Positions 11,242 through 24,223 of a stretch of DNA of 53,090 bases are shown in pieces. Origin of the DNA: Branchiostoma floridae (lineage: Eukaryota > Chordata > Leptocardii > Amphioxiformes > Branchiostomatidae). Within the stretch, counting starts at the first letter, position 1. Every line of letters starts with the position of its first letter. The position numbers were made by a program, and so were the translations under genes. Under the pieces are notes generated by a model. That model did not search any database, was not told the DNA's origin, and saw nothing but the letters and a program-made list of their open reading frames with translations. The stretch is taken from positions 10,581,381-10,634,470 of the forward strand of contig NC_049979.1 in the NCBI RefSeq assembly GCF_000003815.2. The letters run 5' to 3'.

Positions 11242-14200
11242 GTAAGTTTTTCAAGTTCCTGCTGTAATTTCTGTCCAAAAGCCAAGATACTTATCGTTGT
11301 GCTAAGCTTTCCCCGGGGCGGTTGGGACTAGGGGTCAAGGCAACGCCGCGTTCGCCCTACGTACAGCGATAATCAGATACACCGTCCGCGTATTCGCGTC
11401 GTTTTCAGACTTCATGCCTTAAGTGTACACTTTTACTACGCCACTGTTTGCCTACAAGTTGCACAAGGGCTTTGTCTTTGACAATTTTGATTTGTGGTAA
11501 ACAACTGTAGCCATGGTGGCGTAATCAGAATCAGCCTCAGCCCCCGCTAGTTTCCAGACATGCATCGCAATGACGCTGTTCTGAGAAGACCATTTAATTG
11601 AAATGTCTTGGCTGTGGGAAGGATGCGATTCATTTGTTAGAGCAAAACAATGAAAGTCCTTTCTTGGGGTTTCCATAGTTTTTTTTCGACATTTATGTCG
11701 GTGTATGGCAGTGTAAGAATTTGGGTGCTGTTCGCGGGAAGAACGCTACGTTGGGTTTTAGACGGACAACGGATAATCTGGCTAAGACGCAGAAAGCTGC
11801 GAGATCAGTAACTGTGGAACACTTCGGTGCATAAAGTTGGAAGACATCGTGTCCTTTGAACCCAACACTGTAGTTTTGGTTGTCAGATGACCTCTCTGAT
11901 GACATTTGGCCGTTTACGGTGGGCCCACGGTGGGCGTTTCGCGTGCTTCAGTTGGGGAGGGTCTTAACTATGTGTTTTTGGAGGGAGGTGCGACGCATTT
12001 CTGTGATAAGGAGTTGGATTCCAGCCCAGGACGACGGCGCTTGACACGACGCATGCCTGCCTGAATAGAACCACACAAGCTGATCCTGTCTGTGGACACG
12101 GAGATTCTTTTCTTGTCATCCTTGTGAAGAGATTCGATAGATCTTGCCTTGGCATATAGTCATAAGAACATTTTTTCATTAACAAACCGCGGACGGCTTT
12201 GTTTTGAAAACAGCCACCTTTCGTCGATTCCGCTTGGTGGGAGGCTTGAAGTGAATTATGCTGGGGTATGCTCAGACATGTGATTGGACCGTCAGCCGGT
12301 GAGCATCTCCCGCCACCTGGAGGCTCCCGTCAGTGCCTACGACTCTCGCACGTCACGGCGCCCACGACTTGCTGTTCTCTTCGGGGAAACCTAAACAAAC
12401 ACCGTGGATCAGATATCAAGCCACGCACGGCAATGTCCACCCCCGTTCAACAACTGCCCTCTGCACACCTGCGGGGAGTAAGTAGATCGTGTCGCACGGA
12501 GGTGAACTGCGTTCTCACAGCCCCAGCTAGTGCTCCGGTTTCCCCGATTGGATTGTTTGCGTTCGGACGCATATGATTGGAAATCTATGAGATACCTATA
12601 CGTCGACAAGCAAGGGTCAAGGGGTGCATATATTTACTAATGACCCACACGTGTTGTGCCAGAGTCGGGACAACAGTGGCAGCCCGTGCGCTACAACACC
12701 TGAGGATCGGATAACCCCGGCACACACACACACCAAGGGCGCAGACCTAAAGACGGACCCTTTGCCCGACAAACATACGGCCTTGCGGGACGCTGTGGAC
12801 CGACGGTTTCGGTTCCGTGCTGCCCTCCATGCCACAGGTGAGGTTTTACCTTTCTGTAGATAATGTCCTGCGGGACATCGACGCAGTAGTTATTAGCGGT
12901 ACGGGATGGTGTGTCTCAAAGGTCAGGGGTCTTCCGCCATTACAACATCAGCAAGTCACCGCCCGGGGAACTGTTTGCTAGATACCTGTTGCCCGTACTC
13001 TACAAGACAGTACCTACCCTTTACCTCAGGTCTCACCGAACCCTCTACACTTGTTTGTTGTCAATCATCGGTTTGTACAAAGATCTTTCGACGGGTACTC
13101 TCCGATAACAGAGAAGTTAGAATGCTTCAGTAACCCACAGTGCCTTTCAGTGGTGCCCGTTTTCACAAGGCGAGTCGCGCTGTTTATCGTTTGGTGTGGC
13201 AGGGCAAACACTGCGCGAAGGTAATGGGGATAGCTGTTTGTAAACCTTGTTTCTGGTAGGAATCATTCATCAAAACCGACCAGTCGTGTAAGACTCACGA
13301 CCGTAGGTTCGTGTTATGAATATGGCTTGTCACACTTCTGTCGTCTGGTGCATTAGTTGGCAAAGCGTGTCGAACTGGCGTCCGCAAATGCCGTGCTGCG
13401 GTTGATGCAATCACAACAACTTGTTGAAACAGGGTATAGTTTAATCTGTCGGAAAATTCGCGATTTGCGCAGAACATTACCGATTTGGTAGCTTTTGTTG
13501 GACTGTTTCTTTCCGTGTGCCCTTACATAGATCAAGCCACGGAGCATTCAATGGGGTATTTGGGCACTGTACTAATGGTGACGTCGCTCGCGGCTCTAAC
13601 AACACGGAGTGGTCTTCTGCAAACAGCCAAACTTCCAGTAAAATCCCGGCTGCTGGTTCCTTTTCACCGTAGGGATCAGTCGGAAAATGCGGGATTTTAC
13701 GCGTTTGCGCCTTCCTTTACTGACAGGCTTTGGTTAGGCGGAGTGTCTCCTTTCAGTCACCTAGAGACCCTGCCCCGTTAGCAAACACTGTAGGTCGGCC
13801 GTGGACGCCCTCGTGTAAGAAGAAGCACGGGGGTTTGCCATGTTTTCCTGACACCCGACAGGACCCAGTGGAGTCAAGCCAACCTTACTTTAATAATGGG
13901 AAAATTAGACTGTAACGGCAGCGTGAAGGGGCATTCATTATATGCAGTTCTCCCATGGCAGATGTAAGGATACAATGATGTCGCACTCTACATCCGCCTC
14001 ACTGCCGGTGACCTGACCCTACCAAACAAGCACCTCTGACAGATCGGAATTTCTGCGCCTCGCACATTGTGATTCCTATTACAGAACACCCTGATGGGAT
14101 GCAGGAACGATCAACCTCCCGGCACGTAGGGTAGCATGCACCACTGGAGTGTCTATTGGGTTGCTGACACCGCTCGATTTTAACTATTGTGTCGTTGAGT

Positions 14201-16997
14201 CCTCCGTGTTTACCCCCTCCCACCTCGCTGACACGTACGACTTAATCAAGCACTAACAGAATTGTCCCAGGTACTGATTAATCTGTAACCCAAGATGGCC
14301 TACTGGGCACACGGTTGAATACCTGGACTGACTTGATGGATACATTTGTTTGTCTGCTCCCTTTACAATCAGGCTCGATGCGGTGAGTTGCCACCTCTTG
14401 GGTCAGCCAAACAGAAATCGTTACGCTGTAGTGGGTAGTTACGATTAGATAAGAGATGCGGAGATGGGGGTTCGTGGCGGTTTGTCATCACGTCGAAACT
14501 TAAGTTAAGGTAGCTACCGGGCCTCAAGTGTCACGAGCAAGTATCGAGCACCTCTTCTTCAAGTTCTTGAGACTTTTCGGAGACGTGGTCCCGGAAAACG
14601 CTTCTATTTTTAAAGTTATGCTGCGAGACGATTATTTAAGTTTCTTTGGTAATTGCGTCATGCCATTTATTTGTCCAGGAGACCACGTGTTGTTCTTGCT
14701 TGCCGACCTTATCAGCTAAATGGGTCTTTGAGAACTGTTGTTAACCATTTTCATCTTGATCGGTCGCAAACAGTGGCGCGAGTGCTTGTTTCGCAAAGTT
14801 TAAACGCGCTGCACCTTTCAAGTCAAGAGAATGTGGACTAATAGCAATAGTTGTGGTCAGAGCCTTACGGCAAGGTGAACGTTCAGGTATGTACTGTGCA
14901 GTTACGCAGGAATGTCATAGTTGTGAGTCGCCTGCCTGTGTTTTCTGTAGTGTATAAACTACAGTAGTCATCAGCCAGTCGTATGAACTGTGCCAGTTTG
15001 CGCCGATCTTCATCTGACATCTGATATGTTGTGTGATTGCTCAGTCCTCGGTAGAACCTATTAATTGCATATTAGCTGGTGCTAACTGTTTGATATACGG
15101 AATATTTTCCCTACTTGTCAGATCACATCAGACGTACTTTTCGTCTATTACCCAACATGAAAGCGCATGGTGCAATAGTGTTCGGCGAAGTTTGAAAAGA
15201 AGAAAATGCTTGCTACCGTAAATCACCCGTAGGAAACGATTCCGTCCTATCTACTGATCACACAGCTATAATGTGCCCAACCTTCCTGCGTGTGTGCGAA
15301 TTGTTCAAAAGTCTGTAATTTGGGGAATCGGATATCAGCTTTCATCTCCAGTCCGTGCGTAATTGTGACGCTTATTCTGATTTATCATCCCCGCCTGAGC
15401 AGAGAGAGGCGAGGCTTTGTAATGGCCGCCCAGAATCCTCATCCCACATCACGGCTTCCGCTGACAGGCCTGATGATCAACAGTTCCGCCAAATAGACAT
15501 ATTAGCCCCCGCAACGGAGATAACGATAATTATCAAAATATCTTCCATCAGTCGATGCCGATTGCATGTGCAAACAGTAACACCGATCAGAACCAGCCGA
15601 TCATTCCCAATTAGCCCCTGGCCAGATGATGATAAACACAAAGCGGCTGTCCGAGCTAACGAAGGTGGCGGGACAACTGCCCCCCTCCCACCCCGTATCT
15701 TCACAACGCACCCTTCACTGTTGCCAGGCGATACTGTCTTATGGCTATCACCTGTCCAACCAACGAAACGTCCTTGGTGCCTGACGTGTTCTAAAGCAAG
15801 CATGCTTCTCGTCATTGGCAGGTTTCGCCATACACATGACACCACATGTCACTTGTGTCACTGAGATCAGTGAGAATGGACCTTTTGTTTCTGGGGAGAT
15901 GTCTCAGCGTTCTTCGTGGTGATTTCAGGTGCGCACAGCCTCTATTCTTCACCATTTGTTAGCAATGTAACCTACAGCTCTCTTCATGAGATACCGTGTG
16001 TGGGTCTCCCTAGTTTAGACATAAGTTAGTATCTCCAACTACCCGTATTAGTTGAAACGATTTGTGACAATTTGGTTGATGTGACCTAGCAGGTCAAGCC
16101 TGGACTAACCCAGCACCTGCAGCTTGCCCCGAGCCAAGGCGGAGAGCCTCCTAATTAAAAGCCTGTAGCTTGGTGCTGATTATGACGTGTATAATAATAG
16201 GTGACGCTCAAAAGTTGCGGAAGAACTGCTTGACCAAACGAGAGAGGCTAAGAAGGCGTCGTGAGTGTACGTACATGTACATGTACAGACGTAAACATTT
16301 CCTGCTGGTAGCGTCGGGACGACTTGTCGAGAGCCCGCGAGACGCTTCTCAAGTGGAAGAAAGTCATCCGAATTCCACCTGACTCCCAGGTAGTGGTGGT
16401 GTCGTCACGAAGACGCGTGTTCGCCTGCACAGGAAATAGCTGAGTGAGAGGGGCCGGCAGACGTCGAATCGTTTCGTCCTTTTATGGGAAGTTTCCATTC
16501 CACGTCAGGACGAGACAAGTGTTTTCAGACGCCACATGACCTTCCATCGCGGATAGCCCGTGGTGCTCTATAGACCTTCCTGTCTCCCTGCGTGCGGGTC
16601 TGAGGCTCGCACCTGCACACACATCGCTGGCTTACATCGAGACAAGACTACACACGTTGTGAGGTGATGGACCAGATATGCAGCTATTTTGGTAGGTGAT
16701 GTTTCCTGCCTGTATTGAAGCAAACTTTGACTGATGCTAAGAATATCAGACATTGTCCAAGATTAGGGGATACTTAAAAACAAAAACTGCGATACTTTAA
16801 AACAAAAACTTACACGCCTAACGCCCGTTACTTGTTTTAACAGTTGAACGCCGCGTAATGTAATCGTTATCATCATCAACCCGGATTTCTGAACCTTCTT
16901 GGGCGACCGGATTATTTTGTTCGGTCGGCCTGCCTGTCAGTGTAAAACACACTCCAAACACTGTCGGCAGGGTGGGCCTGACCGCAGGCTGGCCCAT

Positions 16998-17355
16998 TTG
17001 TAGGAGCATTGCCAGGACAAGCGGCGGTGGCATATTTTCCTTACTACACAAAGGAATGGAATGTTACAGTCGAGATGTTTGCCTGGGCTAGACAACGTTA
17101 GTAACATTGGTCAGGGCATTCCAGAGAACACAGTCCAGAAAGGTTGGTTTGAGTTCAGCGCTGTTCGCGTAATTGATTTCTGCTTGTTTGAAGTTGTTGG
17201 ATGATGTAGCTACATAGGCACTTTATCTTGATATGAACGTAACGATACGTCGCCAAAGCTGTGTGGGTGATCAATCTGTTTGAATACCTAGGTAACTCAT
17301 TTATTAGCTGATCAAGTGCTTGTAGGGCTGTGCCCCGCTGTTGGATCGATATATG
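16998..17355. repeat. First copy of a 358-bp duplicated segment flanking an assembly gap
   Basis: Nearly identical to 17456-17813 at an offset of 458 bp; differences are confined to the first bases (gcattgccaggaca against gcatgccagggaca). The copies abut the 100-N gap at 17356-17455 on both sides, the pattern expected when overlapping contig ends are left unmerged. Probably a false duplication and not a biological repeat. Confidence 0.85.
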
Positions 17356-17455
17356 NNNNNNNNNNNNNNNNNNNNNNNNNNNNNNNNNNNNNNNNNNNNN
17401 NNNNNNNNNNNNNNNNNNNNNNNNNNNNNNNNNNNNNNNNNNNNNNNNNNNNNNN
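17356..17455. other. Assembly gap (100 N)
   Basis: Exactly 100 unknown bases, the usual placeholder for a gap of unknown size. It sits between the two copies of the 358-bp segment. Confidence 0.99.
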
Positions 17456-17813
17456 TTGTAGGAGCATGCCAGGGACAAGCGGCGGTGGCATATTTTCCTT
17501 ACTACACAAAGGAATGGAATGTTACAGTCGAGATGTTTGCCTGGGCTAGACAACGTTAGTAACATTGGTCAGGGCATTCCAGAGAACACAGTCCAGAAAG
17601 GTTGGTTTGAGTTCAGCGCTGTTCGCGTAATTGATTTCTGCTTGTTTGAAGTTGTTGGATGATGTAGCTACATAGGCACTTTATCTTGATATGAACGTAA
17701 CGATACGTCGCCAAAGCTGTGTGGGTGATCAATCTGTTTGAATACCTAGGTAACTCATTTATTAGCTGATCAAGTGCTTGTAGGGCTGTGCCCCGCTGTT
17801 GGATCGATATATT
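17456..17813. repeat. Second copy of the 358-bp duplicated segment
   Basis: Matches 16998-17355 and then continues into unique sequence (attggccatcgctgg), whereas the first copy runs into Ns. See the first copy for interpretation. Confidence 0.85.
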
Positions 17814-20800
17814 GGCCATCGCTGGATTTTGACGGCTGTGACGTACATCTAAGTCGACATGGAACTCAGGGGTTAGTTACTCGTTCTATGCCGGACGGAC
17901 GCGAACCTTCAGTGATTGTCTCACCGAGACTAGCTAGCTTCTGTCTCTAAACTGCTGCTCACTATTAATACTAGTGATGTGTATGGCAATGTGGACTTAG
18001 CTGGTGAAATAAAGCCCGTACACAGTGTCGCGTGGTTTTAACACGGCCATGTACCACAAAGCATCAGGGTGACTCACACGACAAACGTCGATATCAGGTA
18101 TTTAATTTCCTTTATTTACCTTGATCCTTAATAGGGCTGTTAGTTAGTAAACTCACCATTGTGTCATGTAGCGAGCTTGCCGCGGACTTTGCCCTGACGC
18201 GATGTTGCCATTATTTATAGCGATGTGCCCACACCAGCCAATGAATCAATGTATCAGAAACTTAGTAGTTGCCGCATTGAGCTCCCCGTACCTTTAGACG
18301 TACGATCGCTGAAACTAAAACTAGGAGTTGAACATATAAACGTACATGTAACAGTAACAGAGCCTACTGAGTACTTCGTAGTGACCAGCGTCTAGTCCGG
18401 AAGAGAAACATGGTGATACCACACAATAAAAACAGAAAAAGGTCCACAGTTAACGTAGTAAAAGGAGAAAATGCGTCATGGAGTAGCCATAAAACCGGAC
18501 ATGGACACACAGTTGATGTTGTGAGGAAAGTGTCGCATATGTCTCCAATCCTGGTAAATGCCATCGTGTGGGTCCGGAGACAAAAACAGGGCGAAGAAAA
18601 ACAAAAAGGTAGACATCTTTTTCTCTGGCGGAAAGACAGGTCGTTTCACAGACGGAGTGTAGCATTAAACTTGCTTCTGTAAAATGGCACATAACTGGTA
18701 AATTTCCACAGAACCGCCATTGTCCGAACCCAAAGAGTGACGTGCCCTCTGACGACACCGTCTTCCGGTCAGTGTCGGGGTCGCATTGTCGACGTCGTAA
18801 ACGGTTTGGGTCGCCTTTTCACTGGGTGGACTCACTTGTAAATTTTAGACTGAAAGCAAATCAGGTTTACTGGAGGGGAAGAAGCCTTCGGCACCATGTA
18901 CGGTGGAAAAACAGCCGAATAGTTGAATTGACGAGGGACGTACCCGCTACATGTGAAGGCTTGTAACCGTCCAAACATAGCAACAGTTTTCTAAAACACA
19001 CAGCAGCTGAATGTTATATAGGAACAAACAGCATTAGTGGTGCTTCTGGTAGTTAATTCAGTTTGCTGATATGTAGATCCCTGAAGCTGATTACAGGTAT
19101 AGGAATTAAATAGTGGTGTGTGAAGCTTGTACGTCGAGACATGTTGTATTGCCGGCTTGCATGCCTCTGTCAAAGCTGTCGCTCATACTGTGGTTTGTGT
19201 CCGTTGTTAGCAGATTCTAAGGCATCTTTGTCGCTTTTCCAACTTCCTCTCTGGGTGCTGTGCTGCTTCATTAGGAAGTGTTCCACTTCCACTTGCATCA
19301 ACAGAGATCTCTGCGGCGGCCGCAGCGCAGTGGGAGGTAAAGTGCCGGCAGCTTCACAGCGGAGAAACCGTCGGGACGCGTCGGTGGCCTTGGGAGAGGG
19401 CAGGTCCCGGGAGGGGCTCGGCGGCCTGCCCAGCCTCATCTTTCGGCGAGTCAGGCCTGTGGATCAAGCTTGTTCTGTCATTGGTGTGGCGTTCATCCCC
19501 AAGTTTGTGGCATCAAGTTGCCATTGCCGCGAAGCGACAGAGGTCAAAAGGCAGAACTTGTCGACAGAAACCTAACTAACTAAGGCCCGCTTCCTACGGT
19601 TATATTCTAGAACTCTGGACTGAATAGTATTGCCTTTACAAGGCTGTTCTCATGGTATTTCATCTTGTTACCAACTTGTTGGTTAAATGCGAATGGAAGA
19701 AAATTCATGCATTTCATTTCATTCATTCATTGAACGCCTAATTATATATCTCATGAAATACCGAGGAATTTAGAGATTGCGCACAATATTAGAGACGTGT
19801 TTCCAGAATGTCCAATTAATAGGACATTGGCCGTCGCTTTGTCGGCGCACGCCATAGAATTTTGATATCCAGCGATCGGATGGAAATGGGAAACTTACGT
19901 TTTGTACTCCTCTGAGATCGTAAACCATAACAATAAGTCGAGCGTCCCCAGCTAATCAGCAACATCGGAATCCTCGGAGTTGTATCACTCAAGCGTTTCA
20001 GTAAGGCCAATTATAATATGTGCGTCTTAAAGGTCAACGTTCCCGTAAATCATGGACTCTGTGGATGCCAGACATAACTAAAGGAAAGGTGCCAGCAGGC
20101 AGTCTCTGGCCTGAACCAGTTGTAACACGTTCATGGGCTAGCTTCTGTACAGGAGTGCTGTCTACAGGTGAAAGTGGCGACTGGCCAGTCTTCATCTGGG
20201 TTGTGTTGGACGTTTTTATTATGACAATTGCTCTTGCTGCAACACTGTACTGCGTCGGTGTTATACTAACCTGGTTATAATACTAGTATCATATACATAT
20301 CTCCAAGCCCGCTGGGCAGCTCACGTCATACTCTCTATCGGTGTTGTTTATGGCCTCCAAATATCGTCCCGCGCGTGCTCTTCATATTATAGGCGGTAGG
20401 TGGCGTCATCTAGGACACCCGTTTCCATGTGCGTCGCGTCGGGCGTCAAAGATAGATTTTCTGAAACATGTTTTGTAACGGTAGACGCTTTTGTCAATGA
20501 AAGGAAAATGTCGTGTTTTCTTCGGGCCAGCCGAACTTTTTTTCAGTCTAGTCTACCCAACCAGAGTCAATGACCGACTGATTCATATTCCCAGTTGGGA
20601 AAACCTGCGCACAGAGTTTACAATACGGTATCCACGCCTCGCTGCTCAGACCGGGGAGTGATGTGTAATGATGTTCCCGGTAACATCATTAAAGCCACAA
20701 TTACGCCAATCCCCGTGAGCACGCTGACACTGCGGGAAAACGCCACAAAATTGTGCTCAGTCGTGTCAGTCGATGGTTAATTGATAATTGATGATAATTT

Positions 20801-21109
20801 TCGCATTGCTAGAGTTAAGATGGTGTTGGTAATGCAGTTGTCTCCTCCTTTTGATGAAAAAAAAGAAGATATTTTTTAGATGGCCGGTCTTCGGCGCATT
20901 GATCTAAAGGTTTCTTAGATGTGTGCCGCCCTTCTCTAGCATTCCACATGAACACCTGAGGGAGATGTGTTGTTGATGTCGATGAGACTAATTTGCAGTT
21001 TTCTATGACAACAAATACGACCAGTTATTGTTCACGTCGCCTTTGGTTGATCTAAGAACTTAGATTTGGTTGTCGTTATTTCTTTGGAAGCTGTAGACGT
21101 GCTTAGATT

Positions 21110-21125
21110 GGGGGGGGGGGGGGGG
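21110..21125. repeat. Homopolymer run of 16 G
   Basis: Sixteen consecutive G between 'gcttagatt' and 'cgacttt'. Its length is likely variable between individuals or unreliable in the assembly. Confidence 0.95.
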
Positions 21126-22099
21126 CGACTTTAATGAAATACCTGGTAACATTTGAAATGATGTATGTACTACTACGTCATACATATGACCTTCCATGAC
21201 TTGTGAACAACTGCTGCCGATGGCGGACGATGTTATCAGTACATAGATCACCGGTCATGTCCTTCTGACTTCTGTACGTTCTGTAGATAACAATCAGGAC
21301 ATGGACATGGTGATAATGTTCCGTTCTTATACACTTCCATGGGCCTAATCACAAACGTTGTGCGATCGTTTTACTTTTACGACTCCAAACTGGGGGCATT
21401 ATAGGGATAGTCGTGCAGATGTCCTGCAAAATCCAGTCGTCTTGTTACGGGAGAGATTCTTGCAATTGTCGGTGGTTGGTTCTGCCACCATTTCCTGCTT
21501 GAAAACTCTACGACATCATGTGTACGACAAGTTGACAACCCACGGCGATATCGCCATATAATACTAGTCGCTGTTTGAAACCAATCGAAATAGGTAATAA
21601 AGCCTAGATAGAGCCTAGTCTTCAAATGAATTTGGACACGGTACGCTGGGAAAGATTTACTGCGCTCACCTTATCAGTTACTAGATCGACGATAATGGCA
21701 ATGACGTAATAACAGTAATTCGTGCGGCAGGGCATGTCAGGTACGTCGTTATTCCACAAGCTGGGTTAGATAACGTTTGGATTCTTGTGATTCTAAAAGT
21801 TGCTGGAATTGAGTTGACCGTAATGCGATCATTACTTTTCAATTACATCGGAATAGGAATGAGCGTGTCCCCGAGCGAGCCCGTCCACAGGAAGCTGCGG
21901 TTGTTTTGAAAACATTCCAGGAACGAACAAAGTTACATGTCGTTCAACGGGACGACAGTCAGGCCTCGACACTGGTGTGTGTCTGTAACTTGTACACGTC
22001 GGAATGTAATGGGGGAAAGATGAAGGTTATCCTAAGTTCTGCCAACATTGAAGCCAAGAATAAAAAACAAAATTGAAGCAAAATCTAATAGTTTCTTCG

Positions 22100-22230
22100 A
22101 TGGGGCAGGATATTGCCACATACCAAATTTCATGACAATTCATCCATAGCTTCTTGAGTCATGCGTACCACATGCATACAAACAAACAAACAAACAGACG
22201 CTACCAAAAACATACCCTTGTTGGCGGAGT
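22100..22230. repeat. Dispersed repeat tail (ccaaatttcatgac type)
   Basis: The string 'taccaaatttcatgacaatt' followed by 'catccatagcttcttgagtcatgcg', an (acaa)n tract, and 'catacccttgttggcggagtaat' is a pattern I recognise from interspersed repeats common in marine animal genomes. I cannot name the family with certainty. Only this tail-like part is clear here. Confidence 0.5.
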
Positions 22231-24166
22231 AATTATGTCATATAGAACTGTCGGGAAAGGTGTACGTAAGCCGATCGACGCCAAGGCGGGTGCCTTGGAG
22301 TGTCAATCATTTGAAAAAATCGGAGGGATTATATGTCCAAAACTCGTACGACCAACCTACACGGTCATAAAAGTATTAATGCTGCATGAAAAGACACCAC
22401 TTTTCTTTCGACAGTAAGCACGAGTACTTTTGTTGTTACTCGCAACTGAACGTATACATATTACGTAGTACATTCTCCTGTCACTTCCCCCTTCATTGGG
22501 AGAGTTCTGCCCCTCCCCGGGGGGCATGCCCGGTGAACTTCTACAAGTGGGTCAAATTGTCTGGGAATTCCACAGCTAACTATGCGGGAGAAGTCTTGAA
22601 ATTGCCGGCATAGAATCCGCCGGAGTCCGGATATCCCAATTCAACAAGCAGCTGATTTGCGCGCCGTGGAACGGTCCCAGACCATGCCTTGTGTTTCAGG
22701 GTCAGTCCTACAGGGAGAGCTAAGTTTAGATGATCCCGGCCCTCAGCACTTAATAGTGCCCGATACCGAGAGGGAGGTCACGTATTTTTGGAAGACTTTT
22801 TACTGCAGTGCTTCCCATGCCTCAGCACGTCTTCACAGTGTATAAACAAGCCCGGATAGGTTCATTCTAGGACACTTGCTGAAGGTTTTGATGTCGATGC
22901 CCCGTGTATATTTGACGCCCAGTCTGAAATCAAATAGTGATTTAATAAAGTTTCTCGTTTGACATTTTGTCAAATGGAGCAAAACAAAGAAATGGTTGAC
23001 GTGCGTTACGTAATGAGATCGGAATGCTGCCCATGTCGGTGTTGAAACCTTCCACTGCCACATGAAACACCTGTTAACAGGAGATTAGGTATGATGGGAG
23101 AAGGTTGGATTTGAATATTCTGTCTCGTGTTCCGTTAGCTTCTATTTCTCAAGATTGCTGTCACAACGATAATTGGTTTGTTCATAAAATATCCAAAATC
23201 ATATCGCAGAGCCAAGATGCGCACTTGTTCTGTTACCTATAGCGTTATATGTACTGTCCACATTTCATGGAATTTAAAAAAGGCACACTCGTTGGTCAGA
23301 AAGCTAAACCTTTCGATGCTTACTTGTTAAAACTCATTTGTACGATATGAACACTTGCGTGTGGAAGGACTTCGTTCTCGGGTATGGGTAAAAAATGACG
23401 AGAGTTTGGCGTGGTAAGGGAGCCTCATGTGTGACCTGGCCAAAATGTCAAGGGCAGTGACTTTGCGCAGGTGACAGTACGGACGTCATGCTCTGCGTTT
23501 TGTCTTGAACAACAATAAACAGTTGAAGTCCATAATAGTACAACACTTGTGTTCTCCGTCCTGACGTGAGACACTGTCATAGCGACCCTACGATCACCGC
23601 CCAGGTGCAATCGGAGTCTCCTCGGAAAACAAGAGCCCCGTTGATGTCTGTCTCCTGAGAAAGGCGCAGGCTTGTTTGGAAACTTGTCACCTGTTAAAGA
23701 GTCTTATCCCCGGGCTTTTCTGGGTCTGTGGAGTTAATCTCTTTTTACCTGGACCAAAAGCTGACCACTTTGGGATGGGAAGACCTGTCTTTATACGAAC
23801 ATACCGACAGGATAAGTTCGGAAGTGGCTCATCACCACCACACAAAGGTTGTATAAACAAACCCGACTTCTAAAGAATTCTCATCAACAGGAGGGACATT
23901 TTTACCAGCCTGGCTCCACCCAGGCAATTTACCTGCCGTTGGACCAAGAACTGGATGTTGTGCAGCAAGTGTTGTGGCATTCGCTGAACGTGTCGATGGT
24001 GCAAAAGTGCGCCCGGGAGAGCTGTACGTCATGATTGATGCTCATATCTCCCGTGTTGGGTGTCGCTAACTGTTTGGCTGGAGTTGTACATCTGCGGTGT
24101 CAATCAGTCATAACTGTTGTATCCTCACTCATCAAGCGTCATACCACACATCACCCGGACTGAAAT

Positions 24167-24219
24167 TCCAGGGTGTCAAAGACAGAAGAGGGGACAACAA
24201 CATCGGCCATGAGCACGGC
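24167..24219 (+). other. 5' UTR portion of the BMP2/4 paralogue after a probable splice acceptor
   Basis: The sequence 'cggactgaaattccag|ggtgtcaaag' gives an acceptor about 50 bases before the start codon, with a weak pyrimidine tract. The same arrangement, an acceptor shortly before the ATG, is seen in the downstream BMP2/4 gene, which supports an upstream non-coding exon in both. This short leader contains the small upstream ORF listed separately. Confidence 0.45.
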
Positions 24220-24223
24220 ATGA
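24209..24223 (+). promoter_or_regulatory. Four-codon upstream ORF overlapping the BMP paralogue start codon
   Basis: ATG AGC ACG GCA TGA: the stop codon at 24221-24223 overlaps the main ATG at 24220-24222 in the arrangement ATGA. Both ATGs have G at -3. Ribosomes starting at the first ATG would terminate on top of the second, a layout that could allow reinitiation or damp translation. It matters only if the transcript includes this leader, which the acceptor position suggests. Confidence 0.5.

Larger units (their letters stand above)
11248..24166. other. Long stretch without recognised coding exons upstream of the BMP pair
   Basis: About 13 kb in which I see no homologous protein segment on either strand. 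It contains the second donor-like site at 12839, a CG-rich patch with a NotI site around 19,310-19,450, a 16-base G run at 21110-21125, a dispersed-repeat tail at 22100-22230, and an assembly gap flanked by a duplicated 358-bp segment. It is mostly non-repetitive, unlike the flanks, which is what one expects of a large regulatory domain or intron of a developmental gene. That reading is inference. Confidence 0.45.

Noticed and set aside
19120-19575. 151-codon frame on + in a CG-rich patch
   Set aside because: Cysteine- and arginine-rich by composition only; no recognisable domain. The CG-rich patch may be regulatory instead.
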